NCBI GenBank assembly: GCA_937884685.1
Contig: CAKZYM010000820.1
Span: 1-7,714 of the forward strand
Source of the DNA: an uncultured Calothrix sp.
GTDB lineage: Bacteria; Cyanobacteriota; Cyanobacteriia; Cyanobacteriales; Nostocaceae
DNA length: 7,714 bases
Direction of reading: 5' to 3'
The notes under the pieces are model-generated. The model did not search any database and was not told the DNA's origin. It worked only from the letters and a program-made list of their open reading frames with translations. The position numbers and the translations under genes are program-made. Position 1 is the first letter of the stretch. Each line of letters starts with the position of its first letter. Below, piece by piece: positions 1 through 6,484 of this stretch.

Positions 1-308
1 AATCTTCTTTTTTATCTATGACGTAACATCCTGCTCTTTTTGGATGGTCTTCAACCAGGGAACCAGCTTTAACTTTTCTTAGTAACCATAGAATTAAAAT
101 ATCTCCACCTGCTGCTAATATAAAAGCTAATCCAAAGATGAAAATAAAAGGGTTACCTGTAAATATTCCCAAGATAGCTGGTAAAAATCCTAATATTATT
201 GCAGGCATTACTGTCCCTAATCGATAAGCTTTAATTTCCATAGGTTCTTTACAATGTGCATAAGGTGACATTGTTTTCCAATCAATACCATATTTGATAG
301 CATTTGAT

Positions 309-313
309 TTCTT
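309..313. repeat. Target-site duplication, left copy (TTCTT)
   Basis: TTCTT at 309-313 is repeated at 447-451. The two copies flank the element, with one extra base at each end between the copy and the AGGACT terminus (C314 and A446). Collapsing the two copies restores the host reading frame, which supports a real 5-bp duplication. The run is short and of low complexity, so chance cannot be fully excluded. Confidence 0.65.
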
Positions 314-446
314 CAGGACTTACGTTACGCAACGAAGATTTGTCATTGCGACCGAAACGAAGTTTAGGGAAGCAATCGCAACAATCCTGCGATTACTTCG
401 CTATCGCTCGTAATGACGCAGTTACGTTGCTTTTGCGTAAGTCCTA
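314..446. mobile_element. MITE-like palindromic element inserted in the zincin gene
   Basis: A 133-bp non-coding insert. Its ends read AGGACTTACG at 315-324 and, inverted, CGTAAGTCCT at 436-445. The interior is a long imperfect palindrome: 342-355 pairs with 404-417 (about 12 of 14 positions), and 369-380 pairs with 388-399 (11 of 12) around the loop at 381-387. The insert plus one target copy is 138 bp, a multiple of three, but the element carries an in-frame stop for the host gene on the minus strand. It encodes no transposase, so it would have to be moved by one supplied elsewhere. AGGACTTACG-ended small repeats are common in filamentous cyanobacteria (recalled, not searched). Confidence 0.82.
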
Positions 447-451
447 TTCTT
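447..451. repeat. Target-site duplication, right copy (TTCTT)
   Basis: This is the partner of the TTCTT copy at 309-313. It lies just beyond the right inverted repeat of the element, inside the lysine codons of the FSKK segment of the zincin gene. Confidence 0.65.
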
Positions 452-696
452 TTTACTAAAAAATTGCCAAGTTATTCCATGAATTAATTCGTGAATGATA
501 ATTCCTATAAAAATTGATAATATAAAAAGACTAAAATATTGTGGTTCTAGACTAAATAATTCACTAATCAAATTACGCCCTTTCCATATATAAATATCTA
601 GCCCTAGTAAAATTACTATAAATGGCAAAGCTGCAATCACAGCATAAAGATTCGCTTTTACCATTGAGACAGAAAAATCTTTTTTCATACATCTAG

Positions 697-701
697 CTCC
701 C
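697..701 (-). promoter_or_regulatory. Ribosome binding site of the zincin gene
   Basis: GGGAG on the minus strand, 8 nt before the ATG at 688. It decides between two in-frame starts. The upstream ATG at 715 would overlap the end of the RND gene and has no such site. Confidence 0.6.
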
Positions 702-716
702 TGTGATATCCACAAA

Positions 717-3700
717 TCAACCTTGTGAATTAATCACCATCTTACTCGTTGTAAATCGCTTCTTCCCAAACCGCGACTTTATCAAATAATAAGCAGCAGG
801 AACGAAATAAAGAGCAAGTAAAGTCGCTCCTACAACTCCACCAGCAATAGCTACAGCTAAAGGTGGCCAAAATTCTCCACCAGATAACAATAATGGGACA
901 AATCCAATCGCAGTTGTTAGTGTTGTCGTTAGTACGTGACGAGTCGAATGTAAAACTACTTTCTGAATAGCTTTGGGATTTCCTGTTTTTGCGATTGGAT
1001 GATTAGAAATTGCGCTGAGAACCACAATCGAGTCATTGACAGCTACACCAATCAAACCCACCGAACCGATAATTGGGTTGAAACCGAAGGGATAACCAAA
1101 TAACCAGATAGAAAATAAACCCAAACCAAAGGATGCTACAGCAACTATTCCGATAACACCTGCTAATTGAAATGAACCCAGGGAAAGTACTAATGTCGCT
1201 ATCATCAGAATTATTAAAACTCCCACGGTGGAAACTAAACCACCAACAGCATCGTTTCTTTGTTCTTGTTCTCCTCCGAATTCAAATCTGTAATTTGGTG
1301 GTAATGATGATTTGAATTCTTCTAATTTAGTTTGAAATTGACTTAAAATTTCTGCTGGTAAAGTTCCAGCATTGAGGAAACCTTGAATAGTATTAACTCT
1401 TTGTCCGTTGTAGTGAGTAATTTGAGCTAGTTCTGGTTTTAATTCAATTTGACCCAAGGAAGATAAAGGAATAGCAGCGAGAGGATTATTTCCTTGATTG
1501 TTTTGAGAATTAGCTAATAAATCTAAAGAAGTGATTTGAGATAAGTTTCCTCGTTCTTGATTTCCCAAACGAACTCTGACGGGTAATTCTTCGTTTCCTT
1601 CCAATATTGAACCACCGACAGTTCCTTCTAAAGTATTGTCTAATTGTTGAGCAATTGTTGTCCGATTTAACCCTGCTAAACGTGCTTGTTCTTCGTCTAG
1701 CTGAACTTCGATTTGTGGTTGAATTTCATCTAAACTCGCACGAGTATGGGTTACGTCTTTGATTTGTACTAATATTTGTCTAACTTGTTCTCCCAATGAT
1801 TGTAATTTTTCGATATTAGAACCATAAATCCGCATTTCTATGGGAGCAGCAAAAGGAGGTCCCTGTTCTAATTGTCTGACAACAATTCTTGCGGTCGGAA
1901 AGTTTTTATCTAATTGGGTTTGTAATTTTTTGGTGATAGTACTTGATGTCAGAGAATTTAATTGTACTAATGCTTGAGCGTAATTAGCTTGTTGTTCTTT
2001 TCCACCAGTTAAGTTGTAGTAAAACGAAGGAATACTGCTACCTAACAACCAATGAACTTCTTCAACTTCTGGATTATCGATAATTTTTTGACGAATCTCT
2101 TGAATTAAATTTTTGGTTTTGGTTAAAGAAACCGAAGCAGTTAATTCAAGTTCAATTTGTAATTGGTCTCTATCAGCTGCGGGAAAGAATTGTTGTTCGA
2201 GACTACCAGCTTGAATAAAACCGATAATTGGAATTAATAAAGCTAGAAAGATTGATAAAACAGGTTTTGCGATAGTAAATTTTACAGTACGTCGATATAA
2301 GCGATTCAAAATTGGAATAAAAATACCTTTTTGTAGCCAGGATTGATTTTGCTTTTTATTTTTTTGATTATCTTGCTTACTATCCTTATCTCGATGTAAT
2401 TTAGCGCTGAATGTGGGAATAATCGTTAAAGAAATAAATAGAGAACAGCAAACAGCTACAATAACTGTAATTGCAATCGTTCCGACAAATTCCCCCGTAC
2501 TTCCGGGTAATAATGCAATTGGTAAAAAGGCTAAAACAGTTGTTAAAGTCGAACTTAATAATGGAATTGCTAAATTTTTAATACTAAGATTTATCGCTGT
2601 TAATGGTTTAACTCCCTTTAGTAATTCATTTTGTACCTCATCCACCATCACAATCGCATTATCAATCAAAATTCCCAAAGCAACAATCAATCCCGTAATC
2701 GACATTTGATGGAGGGGAATACCTAACCAATTCATCCAACCAAACACCATAAATACTGATAAAGGTAAAGCAGAACTTACAATTAAAGCACTCTTCAAAC
2801 CCATCATAATTACAGTTACAGCGAAAACTAAACCCGCTCCTAAAAGCAAATTTAAAATTAAACTATTTAATCTTTCAGTAACATAACCACTTTGAGCAAA
2901 AATAACCGGTAAACCAATACTGCTAGGTAATTCCGATTTAAATTCAGCTATCTTTTTCTCAGCAACTTCCGACCATAAATCAAGCCTTTTCCCAGATTGA
3001 ACGTGAACCGCTACAGCAACACCAGGATGACCATTTAATAAAGCAAGTTCGTTCGCTGGTTCTCTAATTCCCTTACTAACAGTAGCAATATTTTGTAAAG
3101 TCACAAATTGACCTTGACCACCAAAATTAATTGGAATTTGTCTAATTCTCGCTAAAGTTTCTAATTCTCCCGCAACTTTAATCAATAAATTATTATCTTC
3201 ATCCCGTAATTGTCCCGCAGAAACTTTAGAATCGCTCAGAGAAATTTGTTGTGATAAATCCCTCGCTGTCAAATTGTAACTAGCCAAAGCTTCGGGATTA
3301 ATTTCTACTATAATTTCCTCATTCGGGTCGCCAAAAATTTCTACTTCCTCAGTACCCGAAATCGCTTCCAAACGTTCCTTAAAAACTTCCGCTTGACGAC
3401 GTAAAATTCCATAATTTGGTTTATCATCTTGCCTCCAAGTCAAACCCGCAATTAAAGCATAAGCCTTTACTTTTACAGCTTCTAATTCTGGGTCTGTAAT
3501 ATTATCTGGTAATTCAACTTTTACCTCATCAATTTTATTTCTAATTCTCGTCCACACCGAATCAACTTCTTGTTTCCTAACAGTATCTTGTAAGTCAATC
3601 TGAATAATAGAACTACCAGTCCGAGAAGTAGATTCATAGCTATCAATCTCCTCAATTTCCGTTAACTTATCTTCGATTTTCTCCGTAACCAAAGCTTCAA

Positions 3701-3869
3701 CCCTTTGAGCATCAGCACCAGGGAAAAAAGTAGTCACCACAGCACTACGAGAAACTAATTCCGGGTCTTCTAATCTCGGTAAAGTGAAATAAGAAGAAAT
3801 CCCCCAAACAGCAATTAAGACAATGGTGAGAATTAGTAATCTTGTATTTCGGTAAAATAGAGTAAACAT
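717..3869 (-). CDS. RND-family efflux pump, inner-membrane permease subunit
   Basis: A proton-driven inner-membrane transporter that should export small molecules with the adaptor encoded just upstream. At 1050 residues it is full length for the AcrB-type (HAE-1-like) family. It shows TM1 at about 9-27, a first periplasmic domain (28-335) with the usual PRLEDPE and FFPGADAQRVEALVT segments, TM2-6 (336-489), a hydrophilic Lys/Asn/Gln-rich cytoplasmic linker (490-530), TM7 (about 534-553), a second periplasmic domain (554-875) and TM8-12 (876-1032). The TM4 relay reads IDNAIVMVDE (D403, N404) where AcrB has two aspartates. TM10 reads GVAVNDSIVV (N945, D946) where AcrB has lysine then asparagine, so the charges are rearranged. 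It lacks the CusA-type TM4 signature of heavy-metal pumps. Substrate is unknown. No clear Shine-Dalgarno precedes the ATG; a heptamer repeat lies 8 nt upstream. Confidence 0.95.
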   Translation of the reverse strand: MFTLFYRNTRLLILTIVLIAVWGISSYFTLPRLEDPELVSRSAVVTTFFPGADAQRVEALVTEKIEDKLTEIEEIDSYESTSRTGSSIIQIDLQDTVRKQEVDSVWTRIRNKIDEVKVELPDNITDPELEAVKVKAYALIAGLTWRQDDKPNYGILRRQAEVFKERLEAISGTEEVEIFGDPNEEIIVEINPEALASYNLTARDLSQQISLSDSKVSAGQLRDEDNNLLIKVAGELETLARIRQIPINFGGQGQFVTLQNIATVSKGIREPANELALLNGHPGVAVAVHVQSGKRLDLWSEVAEKKIAEFKSELPSSIGLPVIFAQSGYVTERLNSLILNLLLGAGLVFAVTVIMMGLKSALIVSSALPLSVFMVFGWMNWLGIPLHQMSITGLIVALGILIDNAIVMVDEVQNELLKGVKPLTAINLSIKNLAIPLLSSTLTTVLAFLPIALLPGSTGEFVGTIAITVIVAVCCSLFISLTIIPTFSAKLHRDKDSKQDNQKNKKQNQSWLQKGIFIPILNRLYRRTVKFTIAKPVLSIFLALLIPIIGFIQAGSLEQQFFPAADRDQLQIELELTASVSLTKTKNLIQEIRQKIIDNPEVEEVHWLLGSSIPSFYYNLTGGKEQQANYAQALVQLNSLTSSTITKKLQTQLDKNFPTARIVVRQLEQGPPFAAPIEMRIYGSNIEKLQSLGEQVRQILVQIKDVTHTRASLDEIQPQIEVQLDEEQARLAGLNRTTIAQQLDNTLEGTVGGSILEGNEELPVRVRLGNQERGNLSQITSLDLLANSQNNQGNNPLAAIPLSSLGQIELKPELAQITHYNGQRVNTIQGFLNAGTLPAEILSQFQTKLEEFKSSLPPNYRFEFGGEQEQRNDAVGGLVSTVGVLIILMIATLVLSLGSFQLAGVIGIVAVASFGLGLFSIWLFGYPFGFNPIIGSVGLIGVAVNDSIVVLSAISNHPIAKTGNPKAIQKVVLHSTRHVLTTTLTTAIGFVPLLLSGGEFWPPLAVAIAGGVVGATLLALYFVPAAYYLIKSRFGKKRFTTSKMVINSQG

Positions 3870-3877
3870 AGTTATTA

Positions 3878-3907
3878 GGGCATTGGGGATAGGGGATTGG
3901 GCATTGG
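3878..3907. repeat. Heptamer tandem repeat, GGG(G/C)AT(T/A) type
   Basis: Four 7-bp units: GGGCATT (3878), GGGGATA (3885), GGGGATT (3892) and GGGCATT (3899), followed by GG. This is typical of the short tandemly repeated heptamers in cyanobacterial spacers. It lies 8 nt upstream of the RND start codon, where a ribosome binding site would be expected. Confidence 0.75.
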
Positions 3908-3950
3908 TAATTATTTAAGGATTAATATTTAATATTATTAAAATCTCTCT

Positions 3951-4000
3951 TACTGCTTGCTACTTGCTACTTGCTACTTGCTACTCACTACTCAATACTC
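3951..4000. repeat. Heptamer tandem repeat, TACTTGC type, overlapping the adaptor 3' end
   Basis: Three exact TACTTGC units (3961-3981) are followed by TACTCAC (3982), TACTCAA (3989) and a partial TACTC (3996), and preceded by a degenerate TACTGCTTGC. The array runs across the adaptor stop codon (3992-3994) and supplies its last codons. Between this array and the GGGGATT array, 3908-3950 is AT-rich and holds nothing I recognise. Confidence 0.8.
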
Positions 4001-5356
4001 TCCACTCAATTGACTAATCAATTGACCCGGAACTAATCTTTGAACACCATCAACAACAATTGTGTCTCCCGCTTTAATTGTTCCTCTAACTAAAACCTTT
4101 TTCCCATTCGTTTCTAATACTTCTATTAATCTCCGCTCTACCTGATAAGATTTATTTTTATTTGATTCACTATTATTTAAAGAGTTTGAATTACCATCTT
4201 TTTTATCAATCACCGCATAACAAGACCACAAACCACGTTCACCTTTTACTAATGCTGTAATCGGTAACCAATAACCCTCTGTAGCAACATTTTGAATAAT
4301 TTTAAATCGAGCAATTTCTTTCGGAGAAACCCTAGCGCTAGAGTTTAACTGTAAAACAACCGTCCTTGTCCGAGTAGCTGTATCAACTTCCGGTAAAATC
4401 GACTTTACCCTAGCGCTATAGTTTTTTCCTGCAATCTCTATATCCTTACTCGTTCCAATTACTAACTCTCTCGCTATATTAATCGGAACCCCGATTTTGA
4501 CTTCTGGATTACTGTTTTCAACTAAACGTACTATCGATTTACCCGTTTCAACTACCGTCCCTTCATCAACCGAACGAACTCCAACTGTCCCAGAAAAAGG
4601 AGCTTTGAGAATACTTTTTGCGATAGTAATATCTAGATTGGTAATTTCAGCAGATAATTGGTCAACTGCTGCTTTTTGTGCTGCTTTTTGTTCGTAACGA
4701 GTCCCATTAAGCAATTCCTCTAAACCACTTCGAGCATTATTCAAACGCTCCGACAAAGCTTGAGAATTAAAAGCAACTTCATCGAACTGTTCCCTCGAAA
4801 TCGCTCCCTGTTCGTAAAGATATTTTCTCCGACTGCTTTTTAATTTTTCTAACTTTAATTGCTTTTCAATATCCCTTACTCTAGCTCTAGCTGCTCTTAT
4901 CTGTTCCGTTCTAGCACCGTTTTTCAGTTCCACCAATCTCGCTTCCGCTTGCGCTTTCTGAGCAACCAAGGAACGACGTTGAGCTTGTAAATTCGCTGTA
5001 TCTAATTTCGCTAATACCGCTCCTTTACTAACTCTGTCTCCCTCATCCACTAAGATTTCGATTAACTTACCACCACGTTCAAAACCAATTTCGCTAGTAC
5101 GGTTCGCTACTACTTCCCCGGTATAGCTTTGAGTTGTCTGATAATTTCGAGCTAATTCTATTTCAGTTGTCTTCACTGGAAGTGGTCTAGCTTGAGTTGT
5201 AGCTTGAACCGGTGAATTATTCGCTTCAATTCCACCAAATTTACCAATTCCCACACCAGCAAGTAAGATAAGCAAGCTAGCCGAAATTAACTGTAATCTT
5301 GTCAATCGAGATGATTTTACCCGCTCCGAAACTTCTGGGATAGACTGCTGATTCAT
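3992..5356 (-). CDS. RND efflux periplasmic adaptor (HlyD/AcrA-type membrane fusion protein)
   Basis: A periplasmic adaptor expected to link the RND pump to an outer-membrane channel. At 454 residues it is of normal length. Residues 21-40 are a hydrophobic anchor or signal with no lipobox cysteine. The split barrel-sandwich (lipoyl-like) domain lies at about 86-122 (GFERGGKLIEILVDEGDRVS) and 248-282 (ILKAPFSGTVGV). Between them is an alpha-helical hairpin (about 123-245). Its tip carries R176, L180 and S187 with the same spacing as the AcrA R-L-S motif that contacts TolC. Both hairpin arms hold a related NGxRxEQ element (146-152 and 217-223). A beta-barrel (about 285-340) and a membrane-proximal domain follow, the latter with an Asn/Ser-rich insertion at 385-402. 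It is the first gene of the operon, with 122 nt between it and the pump gene. I see no clear Shine-Dalgarno site. No outer-membrane partner is encoded here. Confidence 0.94.
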   Translation of the reverse strand: MNQQSIPEVSERVKSSRLTRLQLISASLLILLAGVGIGKFGGIEANNSPVQATTQARPLPVKTTEIELARNYQTTQSYTGEVVANRTSEIGFERGGKLIEILVDEGDRVSKGAVLAKLDTANLQAQRRSLVAQKAQAEARLVELKNGARTEQIRAARARVRDIEKQLKLEKLKSSRRKYLYEQGAISREQFDEVAFNSQALSERLNNARSGLEELLNGTRYEQKAAQKAAVDQLSAEITNLDITIAKSILKAPFSGTVGVRSVDEGTVVETGKSIVRLVENSNPEVKIGVPINIARELVIGTSKDIEIAGKNYSARVKSILPEVDTATRTRTVVLQLNSSARVSPKEIARFKIIQNVATEGYWLPITALVKGERGLWSCYAVIDKKDGNSNSLNNSESNKNKSYQVERRLIEVLETNGKKVLVRGTIKAGDTIVVDGVQRLVPGQLISQLSGEY

Positions 5357-5396
5357 GATTTCATCGCAGAGAAAGATAATTAGTTGAATGCAAATC

Positions 5397-5425
5397 TTGC
5401 ATATACAACAAGTTGTGTATATGAT
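5397..5425 (+). promoter_or_regulatory. Promoter of the PadR-family regulator gene
   Basis: TTGCAT (5397-5402) and TATGAT (5420-5425) are separated by 17 nt. The start would be near 5432, giving a leader of about 160 nt. The spacer is operator O1, implying autoregulation. The box sequences are a little further from consensus than those of the leftward promoter. Confidence 0.55.
5400..5423. promoter_or_regulatory. Operator O1, near-palindrome, probable PadR site
   Basis: The outer arms CATATACA and TGTATATG are perfect inverted repeats around an 8-bp centre. A second symmetry, ACAAC-AA-GTTGT, lies inside. It fills the -35/-10 spacer of the rightward promoter and covers about the first 20 transcribed bases of the leftward one. 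A near-identical copy starts 31 bp to the right. Assignment to the adjacent PadR protein is inferred from position and from the TATACA/TGTATA dyad. Confidence 0.7.
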
Positions 5426-5428
5426 TTT

Positions 5429-5456
5429 AGTATATACAACAAATTGAGTATGTCAA
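5429..5456 (-). promoter_or_regulatory. Promoter of the adaptor-pump-protease operon
   Basis: On the minus strand TTGACA (5456-5451) and TATACT (5434-5429) are separated by 16 nt, close to the sigma-70 consensus. Transcription would start near 5422, giving a leader of about 65 nt before the adaptor ATG at 5356. Operator O2 lies between the two boxes. Confidence 0.65.
5432..5454. promoter_or_regulatory. Operator O2, second copy of the site
   Basis: ATATACAACAA is identical to O1, followed by TTGAGTATG where O1 has TTGTGTATA after one differing base. The copy starts 31 bp from O1, close to three helical turns, so both sites would face the same side of the DNA. It fills the spacer of the leftward promoter and the start of the rightward transcript. 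It is less symmetric than O1, so binding may be weaker. Confidence 0.65.
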
Positions 5457-5563
5457 GCTGAGATTAATTAGATAAAGCTATGGTTTGTATCTGTGAATGC
5501 TAAAAATGACCGTTCGCAGCGAATTCAAGTCATTACAAGCATCAGCGCAAATTTTGTTGATAA

Positions 5564-5587
5564 CTGCTCACTGTTCACTGTTCACTG
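5564..5587. repeat. Heptamer tandem repeat, CTGTTCA type, before the regulator start
   Basis: The units are CTGCTCA, CTGTTCA and CTGTTCA followed by CTG. The array ends 3 nt before the PadR start codon and takes the place where a Shine-Dalgarno site would be. The rest of the leader (5457-5563) shows only a weak TTCGC-A-GCGAA dyad at 5513-5523. Confidence 0.7.
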
Positions 5588-5590
5588 AAA

Positions 5591-6136
5591 ATGTCATTAG
5601 CGCACACAATCTTGGCAACCCTGGGTTCCGAATCCTATAGTGGTTATGATTTATGGAAGAAATTTTCTCAAACCAGTAAATATTATTGGCAAGCTACCCA
5701 ACAACAGATATATAGAGAGTTAGGGAAATTAGAAAAAGAAGGTGCAATAATCTCAGAATTGATTCCTCAAGAAGGTCGTCCGAATAAAAAGCTTTATCGA
5801 GTAACAGAAGAAGGAATAACTAAACTGAAAACTTGGCTATTAGAACCAGGAGAACCAATGACAATTCGTGAAGAATTGTTAGTGAAAGTAATTGCATCAG
5901 AATTAGTTCCCAAGTCAGTTATTTTGCAAGAAATTGAACGTCATCGTCAGATTCACTTGCAAAAGTTGTCCGAATATAAAGACATAAAACAGCGCGAATT
6001 CCCCGATACATCTCAATTGTCTTACAGGCTAAAATGCCTTTATTTAACTTTGCGTTGCGGTATTCGTTATGAAACTTATCGGATTGATTGGTGTGAGGAA
6101 GCGATTGCTTTGTTGAGTGAAGAAACCAATGTCTAA
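5591..6136 (+). CDS. PadR-family transcriptional regulator
   Basis: A 181-residue cytoplasmic DNA-binding protein. The N-terminal winged helix-turn-helix (about 1-86) shows the family pattern: SLAHTILATLGSESYSGYDLWKKF, the recognition region QATQQQIYRELGKLEKEG (34-51) and the wing EGRPNKKLYRVTEEG (61-75). The C-terminal part (about 91-178) is helical, like the dimerisation domain of the longer PadR proteins (Vir_act_alpha_C type). The start is supported by the MSL-H-ILA-L opening typical of the family, although no Shine-Dalgarno site is visible. It is divergent from the efflux operon. PadR proteins commonly repress adjacent transporter genes and their own gene until a small molecule binds, and the twin operators fit that scheme. 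The inducer cannot be read from the sequence; an efflux substrate is the natural guess. It is not a short PadR-s1 type, which lacks this long C-terminal domain. Confidence 0.93.
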   Translation: MSLAHTILATLGSESYSGYDLWKKFSQTSKYYWQATQQQIYRELGKLEKEGAIISELIPQEGRPNKKLYRVTEEGITKLKTWLLEPGEPMTIREELLVKVIASELVPKSVILQEIERHRQIHLQKLSEYKDIKQREFPDTSQLSYRLKCLYLTLRCGIRYETYRIDWCEEAIALLSEETNV

Positions 6137-6484
6137 AATAATCGGCACTAGTTGACTATTTAATTAGGTAAATTCTTAATTATTGACCTCTTTCTAATTA
6201 TTCAGCAAATATACCCTGAGGATGATGGTTCTCAATAAAAAGTGCAGGTAGGACAAAAAAGAGAGTAAAATACCTTTATCTTAAAAAAGAAGTATCCGAC
6301 TTTTGATTTTCATATATCATCAAAAAGTCAGATAAAATTCAGTTTTGATTTAAAACAATATCTTTCGCTGCACAAATCATTTTTAACTAATTACTGAAAA
6401 CTCAAATTGTCCGTAATTAGCAAAATAAAATGTTCCACAAAATATTATTAAAAATCTCCCTAATCAAATCGGATTAATTTGTGC
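6137..6484. other. Non-coding spacer between convergent genes
   Basis: This 348-bp AT-rich spacer lies between the ends of the PadR and GDSL genes. I see no convincing gene in it. It holds a long inverted repeat at 6293-6334 (listed separately) and a perfect 8-bp inverted repeat, CTAATTAC at 6387-6394 with GTAATTAG at 6413-6420 (18-nt loop), which could be a weak stem in the GDSL 3' region. Confidence 0.6.
6293..6334. terminator. Inverted repeat, possible bidirectional terminator
   Basis: Arms 6293-6307 (TATCCGACTTTTGAT) and 6319-6334 pair almost fully, with one mismatch and one bulge, around an 11-nt AT-rich loop. On the minus strand the stem is followed within a few bases by CTTCTTTTTT, as in an intrinsic terminator for the GDSL gene, though about 150 nt after its stop. 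On the plus strand no clean T-run follows. The stem is AT-rich, so termination strength is doubtful. Confidence 0.4.

Larger units (their letters stand above)
1..688 (-). pseudogene. DUF3267-like membrane zincin metalloprotease, interrupted by a MITE
   Basis: A small membrane protein with an HELIH zinc-protease motif (H66, E67, H70), resembling the DUF3267 putative zincin peptidase family. Hydrophobic segments lie near residues 12-32 and 52-70. The reading frame stops inside an inserted element (stop near 422). Coding resumes at 308 and runs to the window edge with WKTMSPYAHCKEP, two more hydrophobic stretches, an AAGGD motif that could supply a third metal ligand, and an EDHPKRAGCYV tail. 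Removing 314-446 plus one TTCTT copy joins FSKK to KSNAIKYG in frame, giving about 180 residues, close to the family's size as I recall it. The start at 688 is chosen over an in-frame ATG at 715 because GGGAG (697-701) sits 8 nt upstream. It begins 28 nt after the RND stop, so it is probably the last gene of the pump operon. Its substrate is unknown, and the 3' end is outside the window. Confidence 0.8.

Noticed and set aside
422..715. A self-contained 97-residue gene on the minus strand
   Set aside because: Its last residues and stop come from the inserted element, and its first 9 residues precede a better start at 688 with a ribosome binding site. It is the 5' half of a broken gene.
2413..2709. 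Open frame of 98 codons on the plus strand
   Set aside because: It lies wholly antisense inside the RND pump gene over a conserved transmembrane region and resembles no family I know.
3870..3991. A separate promoter for the pump gene
   Set aside because: The gap is mostly heptamer repeats and AT-rich filler, and I found no paired -35/-10 boxes. Co-transcription with the adaptor is the simpler reading.
3951..4000. Possible CRISPR array
   Set aside because: The units are 7 bp with no spacers; this is a simple heptamer tandem repeat.
4329..4418. Direct repeat ACCCTAGCGCTA at 4329-4340 and 4407-4418, with a palindromic core TAGCGCTA
   Set aside because: Both copies encode the same Ser-Ala-Arg-Val peptide within the adaptor, so shared codons explain it; no regulatory role is suggested by position.
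4497..4697. Open frame of 66 codons on the plus strand
   Set aside because: It is antisense inside the adaptor gene and is explained by that gene's coding pattern.
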